Source: Bacteroidia bacterium (lineage in GTDB: Bacteria; Bacteroidota; Bacteroidia; Chitinophagales; Saprospiraceae). From it: a stretch of DNA of 46,822 nt. The first letter of the stretch is position 1. The number at the start of each line of letters is the position of its first letter. The DNA lies in contig JAUIKE010000050.1 of assembly GCA_030430845.1 (NCBI GenBank), positions 1 to 46,822 on the forward strand, written 5' to 3'. The notes under the pieces are model-generated. The model did no database searches and was not told the origin of the DNA. It worked only from the letters and a program-made list of their open reading frames with translations. The position numbers and the translations under genes were made by a program. Positions 13,865 to 21,242 of the stretch are shown one piece after another.

Positions 13865-15826
13865 ATGAAAGCATTTCAGGCCTTCTTCATTTTTCTACTT
13901 TTTTTTGCCATTCAACAACTAAAGGCACAAAATACGGCCGCCGTTGAAGCTTATCGCGCCGGAGAAATCGCCTTACTTGAGGAAAATCCAAAGAAGGCGC
14001 TACGACTTTTTAAAAAAGCGGTTAAAGAAAACCCCGACCTGGCGGCGGCTTATCGTGGTATGGGGGTGGCTTGCGAAATGTTGAACGATTACGAACAGGC
14101 CGTCAATCATTACGAAGAAGTGCTGGCGATGGACTCTATGTTTTCGCGATTATTGTACTATCAATTGGGAGAAGTATATTACAAAATAGGCGAATCAGAA
14201 AGAGCCTTGGAGCTGTTCAAAAAATACAAGGATTTACAAGATGTAGATCTCGTACATTTTAGCCTGAACGGAGATAAGGAAGTAGCCAAAGAACAAGATG
14301 TGGTAGATAAAGTTGACGGCAATATACGCGCGGTACATATTACTCTTGACCCGGAACGCTTCAAACAGATCGAATCGGTCGAAAACCTGGGACCGGCCGT
14401 AAATTCTGCATTAGATGAAGTTTTTCCCTTTCTCTCCAACGACCAGATGCTGCTCTTTTTCACCCAAAGAAACATCAGTAAAAACGATGAAAACCTCCTT
14501 TACAGCGAGTGGGATAATACTAAATGGAAGAAAGGTAATTCAGTCGGCTCCTCTTTTAATACGAACTCTCCGGAAGGGATGAGCACCTTTGTTCGGGATG
14601 GGAAGCTCATGTATTTCACCGCTTGCCAGCGGGAGACGGTTATGGGCTACTGTGACATTTGGGAAGCCCAAATAGACGGCACCTCTATCAAGAACGTCAA
14701 AGCCTTGAATGGCGATGCCAACTCTCCACGCTGGGAATCTCAACCTTCTATCAGTTGCGACGGCAGTACATTGTACTTTGCAAGTAAACGAGAAGGAGGA
14801 TACGGCGGTACTGACATCTGGTATAGTACCCGGGATGGTGACGGTTATTGGTCCAGACCTAAAAATTTAGGGCCCCGGATCAATACTGCCTTGGATGAGG
14901 AAGCCCCTTTTATTACAAATGACGGCCAAGCTTTATATTTTTCTTCTACTGGCCACCTGGGAATGGGAGAACAAGATATTTTTGTCAGTTATCTGGATGA
15001 AAACGGTATCTGGGGAGAGCCACAGAACCTTGGCCCGCCCGTAAATACGGCTTATCGCGAATTTGGCTTTTTCCTTTCAGCTGATGCACATACCGGCTAT
15101 TTTGCTTCAAATCGACCGGAAGGGCAAGGTGGGATGGACATTTATAAATTTCAGCTCACCGAGGGGCTTTATACTGAGCCGATCACGTATGTAGAAGGTT
15201 ATGTGACCGATTCCGTAACAGGTGAAGGAATCATTACCAAAGTGCTGATCGAGGGAAGAGAAGGGGTCCGAACAACGGAGGAAGGCCGGTTTTTCCTTTG
15301 TGTTCCGGCGAAGGACACCCTACAGATGAGCGTCAAACAAGAAACATACCTTCCGTATTATAAAACGGTGGCCATTCCGGACTGGGACAATCGCAATTTT
15401 TTCCCAATAAATATAAAAATGCGGAGTATCAAGGACCTGCAGCCCAAAGCTCCCCCTCCCCCTCCGAAGGATACTATTGTGGCGCCCAAGATCCGGCAGC
15501 GAAAACACTATACCCACACAGTCAAGTTCGAGTTTGACAGCGACAAGGTCACCCCCGACGAGTTTGACAAGTTGGTTGAATTTGTGGATAAGGTGGCTGA
15601 GAAGGAAGTCCTCCGCATTGAGATCGTCGGTTATGCAGATGATGTAGGTACGGAACAATACAACCTGGAGCTTTCTGAAAAAAGAGCCAAAAAGATCGGC
15701 CTCTACATGATCGAGCGAGGTATCCCGAGTGATCAATTATACCGGGAAGGACGCGGTGAAGTAAAAAATAATCGTCCTAAAGAAGAAAACAGAAAGGTCG
15801 AATTGAAGATCTATACCATAGAGTGA
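13865..15826 (+). CDS. PorE-like TPR / PD40 / regulatory-domain / OmpA protein
   Basis: 653 residues with a signal peptide ending LKAQ and no lipobox cysteine. Domain order: TPR repeats (about 22-150; PKKALRLFKKAVKENPDLAA), a PD40 beta-propeller (about 190-430; blades with DIWYSTRDGDGYWSRP and LGPRINTALDEEAPF), a carboxypeptidase-regulatory-like beta sandwich (about 440-520), a proline linker and a C-terminal OmpA peptidoglycan-binding domain (about 545-653; FDSDKVTPDE, VGYADDVGT, ENRKVELKI). This order is the one known for PorE, a T9SS component that contacts peptidoglycan. Several paralogues exist per genome and PorE is normally a lipoprotein, so PorE-like is as far as it goes. The gene is bracketed by the two GATGCT elements. 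Confidence 0.88.
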   Translation: MKAFQAFFIFLLFFAIQQLKAQNTAAVEAYRAGEIALLEENPKKALRLFKKAVKENPDLAAAYRGMGVACEMLNDYEQAVNHYEEVLAMDSMFSRLLYYQLGEVYYKIGESERALELFKKYKDLQDVDLVHFSLNGDKEVAKEQDVVDKVDGNIRAVHITLDPERFKQIESVENLGPAVNSALDEVFPFLSNDQMLLFFTQRNISKNDENLLYSEWDNTKWKKGNSVGSSFNTNSPEGMSTFVRDGKLMYFTACQRETVMGYCDIWEAQIDGTSIKNVKALNGDANSPRWESQPSISCDGSTLYFASKREGGYGGTDIWYSTRDGDGYWSRPKNLGPRINTALDEEAPFITNDGQALYFSSTGHLGMGEQDIFVSYLDENGIWGEPQNLGPPVNTAYREFGFFLSADAHTGYFASNRPEGQGGMDIYKFQLTEGLYTEPITYVEGYVTDSVTGEGIITKVLIEGREGVRTTEEGRFFLCVPAKDTLQMSVKQETYLPYYKTVAIPDWDNRNFFPINIKMRSIKDLQPKAPPPPPKDTIVAPKIRQRKHYTHTVKFEFDSDKVTPDEFDKLVEFVDKVAEKEVLRIEIVGYADDVGTEQYNLELSEKRAKKIGLYMIERGIPSDQLYREGRGEVKNNRPKEENRKVELKIYTIE

Positions 15827-15879
15827 ACTACAAAAGAAACATGAGACATCCCGAATTTTCGAAAGGCCCCTAATAAAAT

Positions 15880-16038
15880 GATGCTGATTCGGCTGCCGGG
15901 GGCAGCCGAATGATGCAGTGATGCTAAGATACTGACGACTTTTTTATCTAAAAATGGAGCCCTTTTTTCTACTTAGCAGTATAAATCGTCAGCATCTTAG
16001 CATCACAGCATCTCCCGATTGAAAATCGGGATAGCATC
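15880..16038. repeat. GATGCT/AGCATC modular hairpin element, copy B
   Basis: Arms 15918-15938 and 15986-16006 are complementary at 20 of 21 positions and share GTGATGCT plus GATACTGACG with copy A. The side modules are different hairpins: ATTCGGCTGCC-GGG-GGCAGCCGAAT (15887-15911) and CCCGATT-GAA-AATCGGG (16014-16030). GATGCT occurs twice on the left and AGCATC four times on the right. It lies between the convergent ends of the OmpA gene and the nitroreductase gene. Confidence 0.85.
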
Positions 16039-16083
16039 TACTTTTGGTCATCAGCTAAAAAATTCGCATGACTCATGTTTCTT

Positions 16084-16659
16084 TTACATCCACTTTACCT
16101 TTTCCTTAATATCTCCTCTTTGTCCCATGACCTTGATATCCTCTTTAGGTACGCCCAAATAAAACAATCCCAGGCACTTTTCTCCTTCATTGAGCTGAAG
16201 AAACTCATTCGCCTCCAAAATAGATTTCGGGCTACTCCAGTACCCGGCCAGTCCTTTGGCGCTTACGCTTAGCCAAAGATTCATCACAGCACAGGATACT
16301 GCAGACAACTCTTCCCATTCCGGCAGGCGCTCCTCCGGATCGCGTTGCATGCAGATGGCGACAACGTGACTGCACATCAAAGGTTTTTTACGCGTTTTTT
16401 CAAGTTTTTTATCAGAAAAGGCTTCCTGCGGCGTATATTTTTCGTAATAATCGCCCAGGTAATCGCTTAATCCTTGCAAAGCTTCTTCTTTGAAAATGCG
16501 AAAGCGCCAGGGTTCAGTTTTTTTATGATTGGGTGCCCAGTTAGCGTTTTCGAGTAGCTCCAGGACTACTTCATCCGAGACTTTTTCACCGGTATACATA
16601 GGTGGGAAAATAGAACGGCGTTCTTTTATAACTTGAGTGAGTTGTTCGAATTGGTTCAT
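16084..16659 (-). CDS. Nitroreductase-family flavoprotein
   Basis: 191 residues, the usual size of a compact FMN-dependent nitroreductase. RRSIFPPMY near residue 14 is the N-terminal FMN-phosphate motif. ANWAPNHKKTEPWRFRIF (about 39-56) is the conserved block with the asparagine and proline of the family, and GLAGYWSSPK (about 135) corresponds to the late FMN-binding loop. The physiological substrate is not predictable (nitro compounds, quinones or similar, using NAD(P)H). It is divergent from the LOG-family gene, with a palindrome cluster between them. Confidence 0.9.
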   Translation of the reverse strand: MNQFEQLTQVIKERRSIFPPMYTGEKVSDEVVLELLENANWAPNHKKTEPWRFRIFKEEALQGLSDYLGDYYEKYTPQEAFSDKKLEKTRKKPLMCSHVVAICMQRDPEERLPEWEELSAVSCAVMNLWLSVSAKGLAGYWSSPKSILEANEFLQLNEGEKCLGLFYLGVPKEDIKVMGQRGDIKEKVKWM

Positions 16660-16737
16660 ATATTTTTTGTTTGATCTTAGGAAAACTTTCTATTATACAA
16701 CTGAATTGGGGAAAGGTTTTTGAGGGGGGTGAGAAGG

Positions 16738-16766
16738 GACATGTCATGTCTAAGACATGTCATGTC
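16738..16766. repeat. Tandem GACATGTCATGTC
   Basis: Two exact 13-nt copies are separated by TAA. Each begins with the palindromic octamer GACATGTC. It forms a pair with the palindrome at 16832-16857 in the same intergenic region. Confidence 0.85.
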
Positions 16767-16831
16767 GGCAAAAAAGATCTAAAAAACAGAAAATCAGACC
16801 TTTAAGAATATTTTTTTACCATAGACCAAGT

Positions 16832-16857
16832 ACATGACATGTCTAGACATGTCATGT
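16832..16857. repeat. 26-bp perfect palindrome
   Basis: ACATGACATGTCTAGACATG plus TCATGT equals its own reverse complement. Each half contains the octamer GACATGTC, which is itself palindromic. It ends 16 bp before the LOG-family ATG, so it could be an operator or a structured leader. Confidence 0.85.
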
Positions 16858-16873
16858 CTTTTCATTTCCAATT

Positions 16874-17443
16874 ATGAAATCCATCTGCGTCTTCTGCGGT
16901 TCCAGCAAAGGTAAAAAATCAGTTTATGAAAACGCCGGCATCGAATTGGCCCAGCTTCTCGTCAAAGAAGGCATTACACTCGTATATGGCGGAGGAAATG
17001 TCGGCTTGATGGGAATACTAGCCAATGCCGTCCTTGAAAGAGGTGGTAACGTGATCGGCGTTATTCCCAAGGCATTAGCCGATAAGGAAGTCGCTCATCA
17101 AAACCTGACAGAGCTACACATTGTAGGCAGTATGCACGAACGTAAAGCTATGATGGCCCAGCTATCCGACGGCTTTATCGCTTTGCCTGGCGGGATTGGT
17201 ACACTCGAAGAGATCATCGAAGTATTCACCTGGACCCAGCTGGGCATCCACAGTAAAGCTTGCGGACTGCTTAATGTAGATGGTTATTACGATAAGTTAT
17301 TCCATTTTCTCCAACATATGGTCGATCAGGAGTTTCTCAAACCCTTTCATTTGTCCATGATGGTTATGGAAAACCAAGCCGATCAACTATTGAAAGCTAT
17401 GAAAAGTGCCAATGTAAGCTATATCGACAAGTGGTGGAAGTAA
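16874..17443 (+). CDS. LOG-family protein (cytokinin riboside-monophosphate phosphoribohydrolase fold)
   Basis: 189 residues. Rossmann-type start ICVFCGSSKG, GGGNVGLMG at about 40, and the diagnostic PGGIGTLEEIIEVFTW (about 108-123), where PGGxGTxxE is the catalytic and substrate-binding signature of LOG/lysine-decarboxylase-like proteins. Characterised members hydrolyse nucleoside 5'-monophosphates, releasing the base and ribose 5-phosphate. They are not lysine decarboxylases despite older labels. It is followed 77 bp later by an epimerase-like gene on the same strand. Confidence 0.93.
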   Translation: MKSICVFCGSSKGKKSVYENAGIELAQLLVKEGITLVYGGGNVGLMGILANAVLERGGNVIGVIPKALADKEVAHQNLTELHIVGSMHERKAMMAQLSDGFIALPGGIGTLEEIIEVFTWTQLGIHSKACGLLNVDGYYDKLFHFLQHMVDQEFLKPFHLSMMVMENQADQLLKAMKSANVSYIDKWWK

Positions 17444-17520
17444 AATATTTAAAGATAATTTACCATTAAATAGCGGCAAATTACCTTAATTTAGACTTGT
17501 AACAGCAAATTACCTAAGCC

Positions 17521-18447
17521 ATGCAAACCATCCTAGGTGCCGGTGGCGTCATCGGCAATGAATTAGCTAAAAACCTTACTCCATACACTCAACAAATCCG
17601 CCTCGTCAGCAGGCATCCCGAAAAAGTGAACGAAACAGACCAGGTTCTGGCAGCCGACCTCACCAAAGAGGAAGAAGTTATGAAAGCGGTCGAAGGCTCC
17701 GAAATAGTCTACCTGACAGCCGGCCTACCCTATAAATACAAAGTGTGGAAAAGCAACTGGCCTGTGGTCATCAAAAATGTCCTAACTGCTTGTAAAACTC
17801 ATGGAAGCAAACTGGTTTTTTTTGACAATATTTATATGTACGATCCGAAGCATGTACCTCATATGACCGAAGAAACGCCCATCAACCCCTCCAGCAAAAA
17901 AGGTCAGGTACGGGCCCAGCTAGTCAACATGATTATGGAAGAGGTTGAAAAGGGAAACCTGACCGCCCTTATCGCTCGCTCCGCAGATTTTTACGGCCCC
18001 AATAACAGCAACAGCCTTTTAATTGAAACGGTCTATAAAAATCTAAAAAAAGGCAAAGCAGCCATGTGGTTCTGCTCTCCGGATTTTAAACATTCTTTTA
18101 CCTACACGCCCGATGCAGGGAAAGCCACCGCCCTGCTCGGTGATACTCTGGATGCCTATAATCAAGCCTGGCATCTGCCAAGCGACCCTGATCTTCGGAC
18201 CGGACGTGAATGGGTCCGGCTCTTTGCCCAAGAATTGAATGTTCAACCTCGTCTACAGGTAGTATCCAAATTAATGACCCGAATACTTGGGCTTTTTGTC
18301 CCCGTGCTGAAGGAATCCTATGAGATGTTGTATCAGTTCGATCGCGATTACTTTTTTGACAGTAGTAAGTTCACAGAACGATTTGAAATGCAACCGACCT
18401 CCTACGAGGAAGGAGTAAAAAATATAGTACTTGAGGATCTAAAATAG
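17521..18447 (+). CDS. NAD-dependent epimerase/dehydratase-family protein
   Basis: 308 residues, extended SDR fold. The start has GAGGVIGNELAKNL as the GxxGxxG cofactor loop, though its first residues are short compared with most family members. Asp at AADLTKEEE and the beta-strand VYLTAGLPYKYKVW follow. An active-site YxxxK is not clear: SSKKGQVRAQLVN stands where it is expected, so the protein may be atypical (NmrA- or isomerase-like) and perhaps not a classical epimerase. No sugar-pathway neighbours are present. Confidence 0.82.
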   Translation: MQTILGAGGVIGNELAKNLTPYTQQIRLVSRHPEKVNETDQVLAADLTKEEEVMKAVEGSEIVYLTAGLPYKYKVWKSNWPVVIKNVLTACKTHGSKLVFFDNIYMYDPKHVPHMTEETPINPSSKKGQVRAQLVNMIMEEVEKGNLTALIARSADFYGPNNSNSLLIETVYKNLKKGKAAMWFCSPDFKHSFTYTPDAGKATALLGDTLDAYNQAWHLPSDPDLRTGREWVRLFAQELNVQPRLQVVSKLMTRILGLFVPVLKESYEMLYQFDRDYFFDSSKFTERFEMQPTSYEEGVKNIVLEDLK

Positions 18448-18565
18448 TAATTGAACGGATGTAGCCTTCCGGCTCTCTTCAATTGAACATCAAATTCCTT
18501 TTTTTCGTCGAAAAAGTATCGCAACTTTCCATCGGTCTGCTAGTTTTGAAAAAAATCCGACTGTT

Positions 18566-19447
18566 ATGATCCGAGGAGCTGAATTACCAGGATTCAAAAC
18601 TATCACAGACCCAAGCAATACACTCAATAAGCTAGTCTATTCCGACGTCAAGTCCATAGAGTTGGAGTCGACGAATTTAGGTGTTTCTTTGAAGTATGTG
18701 ACCAGCGGAGAAGAGCTATACGAGTTGGAAGGGAAGGAATATTCGGTCCGGTCCGGCCAGTTCCTTCTGGTTAACCATCAAAGAGGAGTAAAAGTACAAG
18801 TTCATTCTCCTAAAGTTGTGGAAGGTATTTGCCTTTATGTGGATCCTTCCTGCCTGATTGATTATCAAAACTGCACCCAATCTTCTAATCGACAACTACT
18901 TGACAATCCGTTTCAAGCGGCTTCTGCATCCTTCCTTTGCCGAGAATGGGTCTACCCGGTTTCCGACAGCCCTCTCAAATCGTTTATCAAAGAATTGTAT
19001 TCCAAAAAGCTTCAAGCCACCCCCCATTCTCCGGACTTTTACTACGAGTTGTCCAAAGGGATCGTTCAGCATCAGATAGGTACACGTTTAGCAGTGGAGC
19101 GTATTCAGGCTGATAAAAAAAGTACCCGCGAAGAGTTGTTCCGACGCCTGTTAATGGCCAAGAGTTTTATTCATGATTCTTTGGGAGAAAAGCTGCTGAT
19201 CCGGGAAGTTTCCAGAGCGGCCTGTTTGTCAGAATTCCACTTTATGCGATCTTTCAAGCAAGCTTTTGGCCTCACACCAAATCAGTATATTCTTCATCAA
19301 AGGATTGAAAAGGCCGTTATTTTGCTTCAAAGTGGTAAATATACCGTGTCAGAAGTTGCTACTCAATGCGGTTTTTCAGATCATCACTACTTCAGCCGCT
19401 GTTTTAAAAAATTAAAGGGAGTACCGCCTAGCCTGTACAAGTTTTAA
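18566..19447 (+). CDS. AraC-family transcriptional regulator
   Basis: 293 residues. A cupin-like N-terminal sensor domain (about 20-150) leads to a C-terminal double helix-turn-helix (about 195-293): LLIREVSRAACLSEFHFMRS, then FGLTPNQYI, and TVSEVATQCGFSDHHYFSRC and FKKLKGVPPSLYK, the AraC signature. The effector is unknown. The upstream gap of 118 bp contains a weak AATTGAA/TTCAATT inverted repeat that would end the previous gene. The downstream end is closed by a 19-bp hairpin. Confidence 0.93.
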   Translation: MIRGAELPGFKTITDPSNTLNKLVYSDVKSIELESTNLGVSLKYVTSGEELYELEGKEYSVRSGQFLLVNHQRGVKVQVHSPKVVEGICLYVDPSCLIDYQNCTQSSNRQLLDNPFQAASASFLCREWVYPVSDSPLKSFIKELYSKKLQATPHSPDFYYELSKGIVQHQIGTRLAVERIQADKKSTREELFRRLLMAKSFIHDSLGEKLLIREVSRAACLSEFHFMRSFKQAFGLTPNQYILHQRIEKAVILLQSGKYTVSEVATQCGFSDHHYFSRCFKKLKGVPPSLYKF

Positions 19448-19487
19448 ATACACCAAAGGCCGTCCGACGACGGCCTTTGGTGTATTT
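19446..19487. terminator. 19-bp perfect bidirectional terminator
   Basis: AAATACACCAAAGGCCGTC (19446-19464) is exactly complementary to 19469-19487, with loop CGAC. It lies between the AraC stop (19447) and the convergent LytTR stop (19500), and A/T at the stem base serves both directions. Confidence 0.85.
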
Positions 19488-19499
19488 GAACTTATAAAT

Positions 19500-20252
19500 C
19501 TATCGGTTCAGCCAAAGTTTAAAGTTCCGGGTATTATCGGTGCTCACTACGATGTCTCTGCTGGGGGTCGGCTGAAGCTCTACCTTTACCCTGCTTTTTG
19601 ACATGCTAATAATGCGCTCTATGGCTTCAAAATGGGCAATAAAACTACGATTGAGCCTGAAAAAAGTGCTGGGATCCAGAATTTCTTCTAATTCGCTGAG
19701 TTTGTAATCTACTATATAGCGGCTCCCATCCGTTTTAGTCAAGTAAACATAACGATCCTCTCCTTCGAAGTAAGCAACATCTTCAATTTTGACACTCATC
19801 ATTCTATCACGACGTTGTACCAGGAAGCGCTTTTGGACAACCTTGTCGTCGCGCTTAAGCAGCATGGACTCTAGTTTTTTCAGATCAAGTGCAGCCGGTT
19901 TTTGCAAAGAGAGATATTTATCGAGGGCCTGCTGCAGCTCTTCTTTTTCTATCGGCTTGAGCAAATAATCGATGCTGTTTACCTTAAAGGCTTTGATGGC
20001 ATATTGATCATAAGCGGTGGTAAAAATAATGGGGATCTGGACATCCACCTGATCAAAGATTTTAAAGCTCAGATCATCAGCCAGGTGAATATCTAAAAAG
20101 ATCAGATCAGCCTGGTTAGCCTGCAACCAATTGACTGTTTGGCTGACGGTATCCATTTGGGCAAGGATCTCGATTTCTGGATCAAGTTCGTGCAACATCA
20201 TCGCTAGCTGCTGCCGGGCCAGTTTTTCATCTTCTACAAGGATTACTTTCAT
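19500..20252 (-). CDS. LytTR-type response regulator
   Basis: 250 residues. The receiver domain has acidic residues at VEDEK, phospho-acceptor D54 (LIFLDIHLAD), the T/Y switch at TTAYDQYAIKAF and the conserved K in YLLKPIEKEEL. The C-terminal LytTR DNA-binding domain (about 145-250) has KIEDVAYFEGEDRYVYL and FFRLNRSFIAHFEAI. Its start is 3 bp from the end of the receiver-LytS gene, so the two are co-translated and this is the likely output of that kinase. Confidence 0.95.
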   Translation of the reverse strand: MKVILVEDEKLARQQLAMMLHELDPEIEILAQMDTVSQTVNWLQANQADLIFLDIHLADDLSFKIFDQVDVQIPIIFTTAYDQYAIKAFKVNSIDYLLKPIEKEELQQALDKYLSLQKPAALDLKKLESMLLKRDDKVVQKRFLVQRRDRMMSVKIEDVAYFEGEDRYVYLTKTDGSRYIVDYKLSELEEILDPSTFFRLNRSFIAHFEAIERIISMSKSRVKVELQPTPSRDIVVSTDNTRNFKLWLNR

Positions 20253-20255
20253 AAT

Positions 20256-21218
20256 TTAGGATTCAGGTATTAAGGGTATTCTTACAATAAATGTATTATT
20301 GTTTTCTTTAATCTGAATAGGTAAATTACCTAGGAGGGCATAACGAGCTTTCAAATTGGCCAGCCCAGTTCCGGTACTGTCTTCTACATGTCCTCTGGCT
20401 TGCAGGGGATTTTCAATTTTTAAAAAATCACCCTCTACGCTCACGCTTATGGTCAGTGGCTGTTCTTCCGAGACGATATTATGCTTTATAGCATTTTCCA
20501 CCAGGATCTGCAAGGCAAAAGGGGGCAAAGTATAACCCATCCTATCCGCCGGAATGGCCAGGTCAACCACAAGGCTATCCGCAAAACGCATTTTTTGCAT
20601 AAAAATATAGCAATTAATAAAATCTAATTCCTCTTCCAGACCAATTAGCAACTGGTCTTTCAAGCCAAGCACCGAACGGTACAATTTAGAGAACTGGGTA
20701 GCAAAAGCCTGTGCCTTTTCAGTATCTGTGGAGATAAGAGACCTTAAAATATTCATACTATTAAACAAAAAATGAGGCTGGATCTGGTTTTTGAGGATCT
20801 CAAACTGAGCCATTACATTCTGTGTTTCCAATTCTCTGTTTTTTCGCCTCAAGTCATGTGTTTCCAAGGCATTTTGTATGATCACCTTTAACTCATCAGC
20901 TTGCCAGGGTTTTGAGATATATTGATATACATTCCCCTTATTAATGGCATCAATAATCGCCTGCATATCACTGTAGCCCGTGAGCACCATCCGAATAGTA
21001 TCCGGGTACAGATCCTTAATCTTTTCAAATAGCTCCACACCGGTCATCTTAGGCATTCGCTGGTCGGAAATAACCAGGCCGATTGCTTCCTTTGATAAGA
21101 TCTCAAGAGCCTCTGCTGCACTCTCTGCAATCAGGATATTATATTGCCGGCGAAAAACAGCCTTGAATGACACCAGATTATCTTGTTCATCATCCACGTA
21201 TAAAATAGTTGGAGTCAT
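20256..21218 (-). CDS. Receiver domain fused to LytS-type histidine kinase
   Basis: 320 residues with no membrane segment. An N-terminal receiver (1-120; VDDEQ, D52 in ISDQRMP, K in YISKPW) is joined by a coiled linker to a LytS-like His_kinase domain with phospho-accepting H149 in QIQPHFLFNSMNIL. The C-terminal ATPase has VENAIKHN and GTGLANLKARY. Ordinary LytS kinases have membrane sensors. Here the input is a receiver, so the protein can take phosphate from an upstream kinase, probably the TPR kinase encoded 24 bp upstream, and act through the adjacent LytTR regulator. The receiver is closely similar to the stand-alone one at 23399. Confidence 0.93.
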   Translation of the reverse strand: MTPTILYVDDEQDNLVSFKAVFRRQYNILIAESAAEALEILSKEAIGLVISDQRMPKMTGVELFEKIKDLYPDTIRMVLTGYSDMQAIIDAINKGNVYQYISKPWQADELKVIIQNALETHDLRRKNRELETQNVMAQFEILKNQIQPHFLFNSMNILRSLISTDTEKAQAFATQFSKLYRSVLGLKDQLLIGLEEELDFINCYIFMQKMRFADSLVVDLAIPADRMGYTLPPFALQILVENAIKHNIVSEEQPLTISVSVEGDFLKIENPLQARGHVEDSTGTGLANLKARYALLGNLPIQIKENNNTFIVRIPLIPES

Positions 21219-21242
21219 AATCAGATCATATTATTTTTTTCA

